Source of the DNA: Aeromonas enteropelogenes
Lineage (GTDB): Bacteria > Pseudomonadota > Gammaproteobacteria > Enterobacterales > Aeromonadaceae
Assembly (NCBI RefSeq): GCF_000819845.1
Contig: NZ_CDCG01000012.1
Location: 17,683-59,625, forward strand
DNA: 41,943 nt
Direction: 5' to 3'
Part shown: positions 34,284 through 41,943 of the stretch, piece by piece
Layout: each line of letters opens with the position of its first letter
How positions within the stretch are numbered: position 1 is the stretch's first letter
Position numbers and translations under genes: made by a program
The notes under the pieces: model-generated
What the model was told of the DNA's origin: nothing
The model's database searches: none
Seen by the model: the letters and a program-made list of their open reading frames with translations, nothing else

Positions 34284-35066
34284 TTAACCGCCTGTCGACA
34301 GGAAATCCACAACCAGTTTGTTGAACAAAACTGGCCTTTCCGCATGCAGCCAGTGACCGGTTCCGGCAATGACCCGCACTTTTGCCGCCGGAAACTGGGC
34401 AAGCGCCGTCTCGCTGTACTGGGGTTGCATATAGTCCGAGTCGCCCCCCTTGATGAAGAGCACGGGCCCCTCGAAGCGGCGATTATCCTCGGGCCAGCCC
34501 ATGATGTTGGCGTAGTTTTGCTCCAGCGCCGGCACGTTGAAACGCCAGCCCCAGCCCGCCTCGGTTTTGGCAAAGGATTTGAGCAGGAACTGGCGAACGC
34601 CCGGGATCTCTATGTACTGGGCCAGCAGGGCTTCCGCTTCGCTGCGGCTTTGTGGGGGCGTGGCCAACGTGGCGTTGAGGCCGGCAAACACATTCTGGTG
34701 GCGGGAGTGGGGGTAGGCCACCGGTGCCATGTCGGCAACGACCAGCTTGGTGACCCGCGCTGGAGCCAGTTTGGCAACCTGCATCCCCACCTTGCCGCCC
34801 ATGGAGTGGCCGATGAGCGTCGCCTCAGGGATGGCCAGTTGATCCATCAGTGCCAGGATATCGGCGGCCTGGGCAGGGTAGTCCATCATGTCCGAGTGGA
34901 AGGAGGCACCGTGGTTGCGCAGATCGACGCTGATGACCCGATAGTGTTCACTCAGGGCACGAGCCAGCAATCCCAGGTTGTCGAGGCTGCCGAACAGGCC
35001 GTGGATCAGGATGACGGCCGGCCCCTGGCCCTGCTCTTTGAAGTTCAATTCGTGATTATGTTGCAA
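34284..35066 (-). CDS. ybfF: Alpha/beta-hydrolase esterase YbfF
   Basis: The 260-residue esterase acts on short acyl esters and acyl-CoA in E. coli. Motifs are the oxyanion segment IHGLFGSLDNLG, the nucleophile elbow GHSMGG and the C-terminal catalytic GTGHWLHAERP. The start is a TTG at 35066 with AAGGTG five bases upstream; the nearby ATG at 35086 is out of frame. It is divergent from seqA, as in E. coli. The DUF2788, ybfE and fldA genes follow on the same strand. Confidence 0.93.
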   Translation of the reverse strand: MQHNHELNFKEQGQGPAVILIHGLFGSLDNLGLLARALSEHYRVISVDLRNHGASFHSDMMDYPAQAADILALMDQLAIPEATLIGHSMGGKVGMQVAKLAPARVTKLVVADMAPVAYPHSRHQNVFAGLNATLATPPQSRSEAEALLAQYIEIPGVRQFLLKSFAKTEAGWGWRFNVPALEQNYANIMGWPEDNRRFEGPVLFIKGGDSDYMQPQYSETALAQFPAAKVRVIAGTGHWLHAERPVLFNKLVVDFLSTGG

Positions 35067-35274
35067 AATAACACCTTCCCGCTCATGAGTTCGAATGGTG
35101 ACATGGCTTAACGCACTGGAAAGAAAAGCTTTTCATATCCTGGATAGAGATTTTGTGTGGTTTTTTTTCTAAAAAATCCCATCCGAATTGGTTATCAGTG
35201 CGGCCGATCACACACTTGGCCCGCCATTATGCCGTATTCTCGATGAGATTCATGTACATCTGCCAGCCCCTGGC

Positions 35275-35303
35275 TTGGGCTGTCGGGTCTGCCTATGTAT
35301 AAT
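35275..35303 (+). promoter_or_regulatory. seqA promoter
   Basis: TTGGGC, 17 bases, perfect TATAAT. It predicts a leader of about 32 bases before seqA. The rest of the 274-base ybfF-seqA gap shows AT-rich stretches but no gene. Confidence 0.75.
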
Positions 35304-35340
35304 CGCCGCATCCGAATTTCGACGAGTCCAGCGCATCCCT

Positions 35341-35850
35341 ATGAAAACCATCGAGCTTGATGACGATCTCTACTTCTATATCGCCAGCCAGACCCGGCAC
35401 ATTGGCGAGAGTGCCTCCGATATTCTGCGCCGTCTGCTGGAACAGCCTGTCCAGGTGACGGCGCCCGTGACCGAACCAGTCACGGCACCGCAGCCCGTTG
35501 TTGCGCGCAGCAACCAGGGGGTGCAGGCGCTGCTCGATTCCGGTGAGCTACAAAAAGAAGAGAAGTCCATCAACCGCTTCATGCAGGTGCTCAGTACCCT
35601 CTACCGGGATGATCCGGCCGGGTTCACTCAGGCTACCGAAATCAAGGGGCGCAAGCGTGTCTATTTTTCGCGGGATCCCGACGCTCTGCGTGCCAGTGGC
35701 AGCACCACCAAGCCCAAGCCGGTGCCACAGACCCCGTTCTGGGTGATCACCAATACCAACACCAGCCGCAAGCAGAACATGGTGGCCCAGCTGATGAGCA
35801 GCATGGGGTATGACGACGAGGTGATCGCACAGGTGTGCGGCGCAATTTAA
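35341..35850 (+). CDS. seqA: SeqA, negative modulator of replication initiation
   Basis: SeqA binds hemimethylated GATC sites, sequesters oriC and organises new DNA. The 169 residues have the N-terminal oligomerisation domain ([20 protein letters not shown], 1-35), a linker rich in Pro/Val/Thr, and the C-terminal DNA-binding domain. The DNA-contact loop is [18 protein letters not shown] 35341 is the conserved start; open frame upstream has no family similarity. Its presence implies Dam methylation. It lies 57 bases upstream of pgm, as in E. coli. Confidence 0.97.
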   Translation: MKTIELDDDLYFYIASQTRHIGESASDILRRLLEQPVQVTAPVTEPVTAPQPVVARSNQGVQALLDSGELQKEEKSINRFMQVLSTLYRDDPAGFTQATEIKGRKRVYFSRDPDALRASGSTTKPKPVPQTPFWVITNTNTSRKQNMVAQLMSSMGYDDEVIAQVCGAI

Positions 35851-35907
35851 CGGTTCATCAGACTCAGGCCTTGGTCACCAAGGCCGCCATTACGCAAGGA
35901 CAACGCC

Positions 35908-37557
35908 ATGGCTCAGCATGCTCACGCCGGTCAGCCGGCCCGTTTAAGTGATCTGACCAACATCCCTCGTCTGGTCAGCGCCTACTACCTCAACAAGCCG
36001 GACATGAGCCGCCCCGAACAACGCGTGGCTTTCGGTACATCTGGCCATCGTGGCAGCGCCTTGCACAGCGCCTTTACCGAATCCCACATCCTGGCGGTGA
36101 CCCAGGCGCTGGTGGAGTACCGCCAGCAGGCCGGTATCACGGGCCCGCTGTTTGTCGGCATGGACACCCATGCTCTCTCCGAATCCGCTTTTGCCAGTGC
36201 GGTGGAAGTGCTGGCGGCCAACGGCGTCGAGACCCGCATTCAGGCCGGCCTCGGCTTTACCCCGACCCCGGTCATCTCTCACGCCATCCTGCGCCACAAT
36301 GCTGGCAAGCCTGCCGCGCGCGCCGACGGCGTGGTGATCACCCCGTCCCACAACCCGCCGGAAGACGGTGGCTTCAAATACAACCCGCCCCACGGCGGCC
36401 CCGCGGAAGGGGAGATCACCAAGTGGGTGGAGGATCGTGCCAACGCGATTCTGGAAGCGGGTCTGGCCGACGTGAAGCGCATGCCGTTCGCCGATGCGCT
36501 CAAGAGCCCGTTCGTGGTCGAACACGACTATGTCACCCCCTATGTGGATGACCTGAAGAACGTGCTGGACCTGGAAGCCATCAAGGAGGCTGGCATCAAG
36601 ATTGGCGTGGATCCCCTGGGTGGCTCCGGCGTCGCCTACTGGGACGTCATCGCCAAGACCTATGATCTCGACATCGAAGTGGTCAACTATCGCGTCGATC
36701 CGACCTTCTCCTTCATGACCCTGGACAAGGACGGCAAGATCCGGATGGACTGCTCCAGCCCGTTCGCCATGGCCAGCCTGATTGCCCTCAAAGACAAGTT
36801 CGACATCGCCCTTGGCAACGACCCCGATTACGACCGTCACGGCATCGTCACCAAGGCGGGCCTGATGAACCCGAACCACTATCTGGCGGTGGCCATCCAG
36901 TATCTGTTCACCCACAGAACCGGCTGGTCCAGGGATGCTGCAGTCGGCAAGACGCTGGTCTCTTCCTCGATGATTGACCGGGTTGCCGGCGAGATTGGCC
37001 GCACCCTGAAAGAGGTGCCGGTCGGCTTCAAGTGGTTCGTGGATGGTCTCTACAGCGGTGAGTTCGGCTTTGGCGGCGAAGAGAGCGCGGGTGCCTCCTT
37101 CCTGCGCAAGGACGGCACCGTCTGGACCACCGATAAGGATGGCTTCATCCTGGCGCTGCTGGCTGCCGAAATTCTGGCCGTCACCGGCAAGGATCCCCAG
37201 GCGCACTACGACGCGCTGGAGGCCAAGTTCGGCCGCTCCAGCTACCGCCGCATCGATGCACCGGCCAACAGCGCCCAGAAAGCAGTGCTCTCCAAGCTGG
37301 ATCCGGCACTGGTGGAAGCCTCAACGCTTGCCGGCGAGCCCATCGTCGCCAAGCTGACCAAGGCGCCGGGCAACGACGCCGCCATCGGCGGTTTGAAGGT
37401 TGTAACCGAGAACGGCTGGTTCGCGGCGCGCCCCTCCGGCACCGAGTCCATCTACAAGATCTACATGGAGAGCTTCAAGGGCGAGGCGCACCTGGACCTT
37501 ATCCAGCAGGAAGCCCAGCAGATCGTCTCCGCGGCCCTGGCCAAGGCTGGCGTCTAG
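35908..37557 (+). CDS. pgm: Phosphoglucomutase (alpha-D-glucose)
   Basis: Pgm interconverts glucose-1-P and glucose-6-P for glycogen, UDP-glucose and surface sugar synthesis. In 549 residues the four-domain phosphohexomutase fold shows the phosphoserine loop [11 protein letters not shown] (Ser147), the Mg site DPDYDRHG (from Asp305), the sugar loop GEESAGASF and the phosphate loop RPSGTES. AAGGA before ATG 35908 supports the start. Probable read-through from seqA. Confidence 0.98.
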   Translation: MAQHAHAGQPARLSDLTNIPRLVSAYYLNKPDMSRPEQRVAFGTSGHRGSALHSAFTESHILAVTQALVEYRQQAGITGPLFVGMDTHALSESAFASAVEVLAANGVETRIQAGLGFTPTPVISHAILRHNAGKPAARADGVVITPSHNPPEDGGFKYNPPHGGPAEGEITKWVEDRANAILEAGLADVKRMPFADALKSPFVVEHDYVTPYVDDLKNVLDLEAIKEAGIKIGVDPLGGSGVAYWDVIAKTYDLDIEVVNYRVDPTFSFMTLDKDGKIRMDCSSPFAMASLIALKDKFDIALGNDPDYDRHGIVTKAGLMNPNHYLAVAIQYLFTHRTGWSRDAAVGKTLVSSSMIDRVAGEIGRTLKEVPVGFKWFVDGLYSGEFGFGGEESAGASFLRKDGTVWTTDKDGFILALLAAEILAVTGKDPQAHYDALEAKFGRSSYRRIDAPANSAQKAVLSKLDPALVEASTLAGEPIVAKLTKAPGNDAAIGGLKVVTENGWFAARPSGTESIYKIYMESFKGEAHLDLIQQEAQQIVSAALAKAGV

Positions 37558-37605
37558 GCAAGGCCTAACGCCGGAGCCTGAATTCCCCGGGCCGACATGC
37601 AACGA

Positions 37606-37636
37606 GAAAGAGGAGCCATCACGGCTCCTCTTTTTT
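37606..37636 (+). terminator. Rho-independent terminator of pgm
   Basis: AGAGGAGCC and GGCTCCTCT with loop ATCAC, then T5-6. Confidence 0.92.
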
Positions 37637-37681
37637 GTTTGTGCAGACGATGAGTGCTGCCTGCGGCAGGCGGTCAGTGGC

Positions 37682-38260
37682 TTACAGACAGGCCTGCATC
37701 TGTGCCAGCACGGTCTGAACCTTGTCGGGGTCCGGATGGGTGCGTCCCAGCACGCGCAAGCCCCACAGCATGGTCATCAGCAGGGAGGCGGTCGCCGCCA
37801 CATCTCTATCCGGCGCCAGTTCCCCCTGCGCCTGTGCCTGTTGCAGCGCCTGCGTCACCAGTTGCTCGACCTCGGCGAGGTGCGCGCTGACTGCCGCCTG
37901 TATAGTGTCGTGGTGGCGCCCCACCTCCAGCAAGGTGTTGACCAGCAGGCAGCCGCGATGGGCCTCGCAGGCGATGGCATCCCGCGCCACGGCATCGAGC
38001 AGCGCCCGCACGCCAGCCAGGGGAGAATCCTCCGACGCCAGCAGCGCGCGGATCTGTTCCAGGCTCTTGGCAGAATAACGCTGCAACACCTCGATGAAGA
38101 GTCCCTCCTTGGAGGAGAAGGCCCCGTACAGGCTGCTGGGCTTGAGCCCCATCTTCTCGACCAGCGCCGCTATGCCGGTGTTGCTGAATCCCGTGTCCCA
38201 GAAGGCGTCGAGGGCGATGTCCAGGATGTTGTCTCTGTCAAATGATGCGGGTCTTGCCAT
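37682..38260 (-). CDS. TetR/AcrR-family repressor
   Basis: The 192-residue repressor has an N-terminal helix-turn-helix (about 8-55: ILDIALDAFWDTGFSNTGIA and KPSSLYGAFSSKEGLF) and a C-terminal ligand domain with ACEAHRGCLLVNTLLEVGRH. Two cysteines here, spaced C-x5-C, are candidates for redox or electrophile sensing; this is inference from the redox-type partner gene. AGGTG upstream supports ATG 38260. It is divergent from the peroxiredoxin-like gene and should repress both through the paired operators between them. Confidence 0.92.
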   Translation of the reverse strand: MARPASFDRDNILDIALDAFWDTGFSNTGIAALVEKMGLKPSSLYGAFSSKEGLFIEVLQRYSAKSLEQIRALLASEDSPLAGVRALLDAVARDAIACEAHRGCLLVNTLLEVGRHHDTIQAAVSAHLAEVEQLVTQALQQAQAQGELAPDRDVAATASLLMTMLWGLRVLGRTHPDPDKVQTVLAQMQACL

Positions 38261-38287
38261 GGTGTCACCTGCCGTGAGGAGATTGTT

Positions 38288-38305
38288 TTTTAGTGGTCGC
38301 TACAA
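38288..38305. promoter_or_regulatory. TetR operator A
   Basis: TTTTAGTGGTCGCTACAA is the reverse complement of operator B at 17 of 18 positions. It is itself an imperfect palindrome and lies near the repressor gene start. Confidence 0.7.
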
Positions 38306-38312
38306 AATAAGC

Positions 38313-38341
38313 TTGACCGACTGCCGGCCCCTGATTGATAT
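38313..38341 (+). promoter_or_regulatory. Promoter of the peroxiredoxin-like gene
   Basis: TTGACC, 17 bases, TGATAT. It lies between the two operators; operator B covers the end of the -10 and the start point. Confidence 0.65.
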
Positions 38342-38358
38342 TGTAGCGACCACTACAA
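38341..38358. promoter_or_regulatory. TetR operator B
   Basis: TTGTAGCGACCACTACAA has perfect 6-base outer arms TTGTAG/CTACAA. Its centre is 53 bases (about five helical turns) from operator A. Confidence 0.75.
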
Positions 38359-38372
38359 AAAGGATGACAATC

Positions 38373-39038
38373 ATGCAGACTCTGGAACAAAAAATCAAAG
38401 CCTACGACGAGATCAAGCAGAGCAAGGTCCCGGCTCATATTCTGGCGGTGATGGATCAGGCGACCGAGCAGCTCAGGGAAACCGCCCTCGAACAGGGGGC
38501 ACTCACCACTGGCGCGCAGATCCCCGATTTCGCGCTGCCGGATCAGCACGGGGTGACCCGTCCGCTCTCCCACTACCTCGCGCAGGGGCCGGTCGTGCTC
38601 AATATCTACCGCGGTGGTTGGTGCCCCTACTGCAATCTGGAGATGCAGGCCCTCAACGCCGTGCTGCCAGAGTTCAGGGCTCGCGGCGTCAACCTCATCG
38701 GACTGACTCCGGAGAAACCGAGTTCGGCCCAGGATACCCTCACCGCCAACGGGCTGGCGATCACCGTGCTCAGCGACGAAAGCAACCGGGTGTCGGCTTC
38801 CCTGGGACTGGTATTCACGCTTGCCGAGGAGCTGCGCCCCATCTATGAGAGTTTTGGCATCGACATTCCGGCGAGCAACGGGGATGACAGCTTCACCCTG
38901 CCGGTGCCGGCCACCTATGTGATTGGCCAGGATGGCACCGTGCTTTATCACTTCGTCAACGTGGACTACACCAAGCGGGTCGAGCCCGCGACCCTGGTGG
39001 TCATGCTGGACGAGCTGGCTGCGGCGGGAAAAATCTAA
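38373..39038 (+). CDS. Peroxiredoxin-like (AhpC/TSA) family protein
   Basis: This 221-residue thioredoxin-fold protein has a helical N-terminal extension (1-45) and an AhpC/TSA core. The core starts at IPDFALPDQHG, with the active site GGWCPYCNLEMQAL; Cys84 and Cys87 form a CPYC pair rather than the usual single peroxidatic cysteine. LPVPATYVIGQDGTV is the cis-Pro segment. It probably reduces peroxides or acts as a disulfide reductase; the true electron donor is unknown. ATG 38373 is chosen because AAAGGA lies at about eight bases; ATG 38364 overlaps that site. Divergent from and likely controlled by the TetR gene. Confidence 0.88.
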   Translation: MQTLEQKIKAYDEIKQSKVPAHILAVMDQATEQLRETALEQGALTTGAQIPDFALPDQHGVTRPLSHYLAQGPVVLNIYRGGWCPYCNLEMQALNAVLPEFRARGVNLIGLTPEKPSSAQDTLTANGLAITVLSDESNRVSASLGLVFTLAEELRPIYESFGIDIPASNGDDSFTLPVPATYVIGQDGTVLYHFVNVDYTKRVEPATLVVMLDELAAAGKI

Positions 39039-39065
39039 AAAAACAGCGCCGGCTTGCCGGCGCTG
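39037..39065 (-). terminator. Minus-strand terminator downstream of mltB
   Basis: AGCGCCGGC/GCCGGCGCT stem with T7 on the minus strand. The A-run overlaps the stop codon of the peroxiredoxin-like gene. Confidence 0.8.
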
Positions 39066-39098
39066 CTGCTCTTTGTATTCAGGTAGAGAAGATACGAG

Positions 39099-39133
39099 AC
39101 CCGGCATGGCACTCCTTGCCGGGTTGTCTTTTT
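39099..39133 (+). terminator. Plus-strand terminator of the peroxiredoxin-like gene
   Basis: ACCCGGCA and TGCCGGGT stem with a 10-base loop, then TGTCTTTTT. It lies beyond the minus-strand terminator, so the two convergent transcripts overlap. Confidence 0.75.
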
Positions 39134-39143
39134 GGCGGGTCTA

Positions 39144-40235
39144 TCAGTATCCGCCGCGAGCGCTCTTGACCGCCAGCCCCAGCTGCCACACCGCCATGGC
39201 GTAGTGGGTGCTGTGGTTGTAGCGGGTGATGGTGTAGAAGTTGGGCAGTCCGTACCAGTATTGGTAGCCGGTGCCGACATCCAGACGCAGCAAGCTCGCC
39301 TCGCTGTGATTGCCAAGGCTGCTGGTGGGGGTGAGACCGGCGCGACGCAAGGAGGCGATGGGGTAGCGGGTCTGGAAACCATGTTCATAGCCGGGCATCT
39401 GGCCCTGACCACGCACGGCCACCGGTTGCCCCTTCTCCCAGCCATGAGCCTTGAAGTAGTTGGCCACGCTGCCGATGGCATCCACCGGATCCCAGAGGTT
39501 GGTGTGGCCATTGTTGTTGAAGTCCACCGCATAGCGCTGGAAGCTTGACGGCATAAATTGGCCATAACCCATGGCCCCTGCGTAGGAACCTGTCGGCGCG
39601 GTGGGGTCCATCCCCTCATCCCGGGTCATCACCAGGAAGGATTCCAGTTCGCCGGTGAAAAATTCCGCCCGGCGCGGGTAGTCAAATGCCAGGGTGGCCA
39701 GCGCATCCAGGATGCGGGTCTTGCCCATCACCCGACCCCAGCGGGTCTCCACGCCGATGATGCCGACGATGATCTCGGGCGGCACTCCATAGAGTTGCTG
39801 GGCGCGGTTGAGCTCGCTCTCGTATTCGCGCCAGAACGCGACGCCATTTTGCACATTGTCCGGGGTGATGAACTTGGCGCGGTAGCGATTCCAGGCACCG
39901 GTCGGGCCTGTGGGCTTGCTACTGCTCGGCCCCTGGGCGTCCATCAGACGGATGATCCAGTCATAACGCTCGGCCTGGGCCAGCAGCTGATGGAGCTGGG
40001 CACTGTCAAAACCATGCTTGTCGACCATCCGCTGTACGAACCTGTCCACGTTGGGGCGATTGGCGAAGTCTCCCTTGCTGATCCCCTGTGAATAGACGGG
40101 CTTGCTCGGCGGCGTCTGGTTGATAAAGGCGCTATTGGGCTGGGGTTTGACCACGGGCTTGGCTTCAGGCGTGCTGCTGCAGCCGCCGATCAAGGGGAAT
40201 ACGGAGAGAGTGAGTAGACAGACAAGGCGACGCAT
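39144..40235 (-). CDS. mltB: Membrane-bound lytic murein transglycosylase B
   Basis: MltB cleaves peptidoglycan glycans to 1,6-anhydro-muropeptides. The 363 residues are about the size of E. coli MltB. The N-terminus MRRLVCLLTLSVFPLIGGC is a lipoprotein signal with Cys19 lipidated. Catalytic Glu163 is in GIIGVETRWGR, followed by GAMGYGQFMPSSFQRYAVDF and the calcium-binding-like DFNNNGHTNLWDPVDAIGS. ATG 40235 is used because the longer reading lacks a signal peptide at its start. Confidence 0.95.
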   Translation of the reverse strand: MRRLVCLLTLSVFPLIGGCSSTPEAKPVVKPQPNSAFINQTPPSKPVYSQGISKGDFANRPNVDRFVQRMVDKHGFDSAQLHQLLAQAERYDWIIRLMDAQGPSSSKPTGPTGAWNRYRAKFITPDNVQNGVAFWREYESELNRAQQLYGVPPEIIVGIIGVETRWGRVMGKTRILDALATLAFDYPRRAEFFTGELESFLVMTRDEGMDPTAPTGSYAGAMGYGQFMPSSFQRYAVDFNNNGHTNLWDPVDAIGSVANYFKAHGWEKGQPVAVRGQGQMPGYEHGFQTRYPIASLRRAGLTPTSSLGNHSEASLLRLDVGTGYQYWYGLPNFYTITRYNHSTHYAMAVWQLGLAVKSARGGY

Positions 40236-40320
40236 AGGGTTCTCATGAGCCTGAAAAAGAGTGCCGACATGGTAAAACATTGCCATCCATGCGCAAGTGC
40301 CAGTGCAGTGTGGCTGGCGC

Positions 40321-40935
40321 TTATTTTGTTCCCTGACGCAGGGTATGGTAGCCGCTCCAGAGCCGGGTCAGGGTGGTGATGAGGCAGAGCAGGGCAAAGC
40401 CGTAAGCGAGTGACGCAAAGCCGGCGGGCCACAGACACATCAGTACGAACAGGGCGATGGTCTCGCTCCCCTCGGTCAAGCCGCCGAGGTAATAGAGCGA
40501 CTTGTGGTGATAGACGGGGTTATCGATCCCCCGCTTGCCTGCCATGATGGCGAAGGCGAGAAAGCTCGAGCCCGTGCCCATGAAGGCAAACAGCAGGGTG
40601 GCGGCGGGCAGGGCGTTGGCGGGGTCGCTCAGGGCGAACCCCAGCACCACGGCGGCGTAGAAGATGAAGTCGAGGGTGATGTCGAGAAAACCGCCGCAGT
40701 CGGTGATCCCCGTTTCCCGTGCCACGGCGCCATCCAGCCCGTCCAGCATGCGATTGAGCAGGATGGCGAGCAGTGCCCAGAGATAAAGGTCAAAGGCCAG
40801 CAGCGGCAGTGCCAGCATGCCGATGGCAAAGCCGGTGAGACTCACCTGGTTGGCGCTGATCCCCATGCGGCACAAGGGCTTGGCCAGCCGGGTGAGGGGG
40901 CTGCGAATAACGGGGATGAGGTAGCGATCGAACAA
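40321..40935 (-). CDS. ynjF: CDP-alcohol phosphatidyltransferase family protein (YnjF-like)
   Basis: The 204-residue membrane enzyme carries the family motif DGxDGAxAR with the following GxxxDxxxD (DGLDGAVARETG, then GFLDITLD, about 65-90), which binds the CDP-alcohol and metal. Several hydrophobic helices follow. The start is TTG 40935 with AGGA at eight bases: MFDRYLIPVI then aligns with the E. coli YnjF N-terminus from memory. A TTG at 40953 is an alternative. It lies 11 bases after the ATPase gene, the same grouping as E. coli ynjBCD-ynjF. The lipid product is unknown. Confidence 0.88.
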   Translation of the reverse strand: MFDRYLIPVIRSPLTRLAKPLCRMGISANQVSLTGFAIGMLALPLLAFDLYLWALLAILLNRMLDGLDGAVARETGITDCGGFLDITLDFIFYAAVVLGFALSDPANALPAATLLFAFMGTGSSFLAFAIMAGKRGIDNPVYHHKSLYYLGGLTEGSETIALFVLMCLWPAGFASLAYGFALLCLITTLTRLWSGYHTLRQGTK

Positions 40936-40946
40936 GGTCAGGATCC

Positions 40947-41591
40947 TCAGCAAACAGGGATGGAAAGGGTGAGGTCAAGGATGGTGCCGGGCGCATCCTC
41001 TTCATCGTGAGTGACCAGGATGGCGGGGATCGCCAGCATCCTTATCTGCTCGAACACCAGGGCGCGAAATGCTGCCCGCAGCGGCTTGTCGAGGCGGGAG
41101 AAGGGCTCGTCCAGCAGCAGGGCTTGCGGTTCGGCCAGCAGAGCCCGCAGCAGGCTGACGCGTGCCTTCTGGCCGCCGGAGAGCGACCCCGGCAGCTTGT
41201 CTGCATGATCCGCCAGCGCCACCTGTGCCAGGGCCTCCAGCGCTTTTGCCCGCCGGGCTCCGCTTCCCTTGAGGGAGGCGGGCATGCCGAACATCAGGTT
41301 CTCGGCCACCGTCAGGTGGGCAAACAGCAGGTCATCCTGAAACAGCATGCCGATGCGCCTCGCCTGCGGGGGCAGGGGGGGGAGCCGTCGCTCACCGAGC
41401 CGGATCTCCCCCTCCAGCCGAAGGGGTCCCTTGGGGGGCAGGACGCCCGCCAGCGCCGCCAGCAGCGAGCTCTTGCCGCAGCCACTGGGGCCCATCAGGG
41501 TCAGCACCTCGCCGGGGGCGATGGCGAGCGCGGGTAACGACAGCAAGGAATCTTGCCCAAGGTAGAGGTGAAGGGGCGTGGTGCTTAGCAT
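40947..41591 (-). CDS. ynjD: ABC transporter ATP-binding protein (YnjD-like)
   Basis: This 214-residue ATPase powers the transporter whose permease lies just upstream. It has Walker A GPSGCGKSS (about 34-42), Q-loop MLFQDDLLFAHLT, signature LSGGQKARVSLLRAL, Walker B ALLLDEPFSRLD and the H-loop VTHDEEDAP. There is no C-terminal regulatory domain. ATG 41591 follows 16 bases after the permease stop. YnjBCD systems have been linked to small-molecule import, but the substrate is not settled. Confidence 0.92.
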   Translation of the reverse strand: MLSTTPLHLYLGQDSLLSLPALAIAPGEVLTLMGPSGCGKSSLLAALAGVLPPKGPLRLEGEIRLGERRLPPLPPQARRIGMLFQDDLLFAHLTVAENLMFGMPASLKGSGARRAKALEALAQVALADHADKLPGSLSGGQKARVSLLRALLAEPQALLLDEPFSRLDKPLRAAFRALVFEQIRMLAIPAILVTHDEEDAPGTILDLTLSIPVC

Positions 41592-41607
41592 CGAGACGTT
41601 CCCGTGT

Positions 41608-41943
41608 TTATCGGGCGCCCTTGAGCGCCGGGTTGAGGCGACCTGGCAGCCAGAGCGCCAGCAGATAGATTGCCAGTGGCACTAGCAGTTGCAACAGGCC
41701 GTAGAGCCCGGCCAGCCGCCGGTTGAGGCCGCTACCGATGGCCACCGCCTCCGTGGTGATGGTGACCACTCGACCTGCGCCAAACAACAGGGTCGGCAGA
41801 TATTGGGCGAGGCTCACTGCCGTTCCCACCGCGAACGAGAAAAGCAGCGGACGGGCCAGCAAGGGTCCCTTCACCCGCCACCAGGTGCGCCAGGGGCTGG
41901 CGCCGAGCAGGAGCGCCGTCTGGGTGAGACGGGGATCGAACTG
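41608..41943 (-). CDS. ynjC: ABC transporter permease (YnjC-like), 3' part
   Basis: The last 111 residues of a binding-protein-dependent permease are seen; the frame runs off the right edge of the window. The EAA-type cytoplasmic loop lies at its visible N-terminal end (LTQTALLLGASPWRTWWRVK), followed by membrane segments including LLFSFAVGTAVSLAQYLPTL and LLQLLVPLAIYLLALWL. An internal ATG at 41874 is not the start, because the conserved loop lies before it. Operon order permease, ATPase, YnjF. Confidence 0.85.
   Translation of the reverse strand, partial: QFDPRLTQTALLLGASPWRTWWRVKGPLLARPLLFSFAVGTAVSLAQYLPTLLFGAGRVVTITTEAVAIGSGLNRRLAGLYGLLQLLVPLAIYLLALWLPGRLNPALKGAR

Noticed and set aside
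1..41943. CRISPR arrays, tRNA or rRNA genes, prophage or transposase genes
   Set aside because: No regular repeat-spacer pattern, cloverleaf-like gene or integrase/transposase family was seen by reading both strands.

Overview
The window looks like chromosome from a GC-rich gammaproteobacterium, most likely Aeromonas. The evidence is high-GC coding sequence, an EptA of the MCR-3/MCR-7-like branch, a large secreted chitobiase beside a nag operon, and a gene order shared in part with Escherichia coli. I see no rRNA, tRNA, CRISPR array, transposase or phage gene. Family names come from my memory of protein families; no database search was run.

Layout. 1-4.8 kb: a GltD-like iron-sulfur oxidoreductase (5' end cut by the window edge) overlaps nifJ (pyruvate:flavodoxin oxidoreductase). 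4.8-6.4 kb: an AT-rich islet, clearly unlike its neighbours, holds a HEPN-like gene split by a -1 frameshift at an A7 run, and a three-helix membrane protein gene. 6.4-14.4 kb: housekeeping genes yeeZ, yciA, a small unknown gene, a lipoprotein of the endonuclease/exonuclease/phosphatase fold, grxA, dacB, radD and yibI-yibH. 14.5-18.6 kb: a pyruvate-sensing unit, btsS-btsR with a short CstA/BtsT-type transporter downstream. 18.6-18.93 kb: a non-coding stretch with a candidate GGA-rich small RNA. 18.9-22 kb: an HD-GYP c-di-GMP phosphodiesterase, divergent from eptA, which has a perfect-consensus PmrA box.

22-30 kb is an amino-sugar and chitin unit: nagB-nagA-nagC divergent from nagE, with two NagC-type operators around a CRP site, followed by secreted chitobiase. 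It continues as glnS, fur, a DUF4442 gene, fldA, ybfE, a DUF2788 gene, ybfF, seqA and pgm. The E. coli order nag-glnS-...-fur-fldA-ybfE-ybfF-seqA-pgm is therefore largely kept, with chitobiase, DUF4442 and DUF2788 genes as local insertions. 37.6-41.9 kb: a TetR repressor and a peroxiredoxin-like gene share a promoter flanked by two near-identical operators, then mltB, ynjF, ynjD and the 3' part of ynjC.

How the genes fit together. NifJ, FldA and the GltD-like protein could form a pyruvate-to-low-potential-carrier route. BtsSR and CstA recover external pyruvate. Chitobiase makes GlcNAc, NagE imports and phosphorylates it, NagA and NagB turn it into fructose-6-phosphate, and NagC senses GlcNAc-6-P. 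The least explained parts are the AT-rich islet and the candidate small RNA upstream of btsS.
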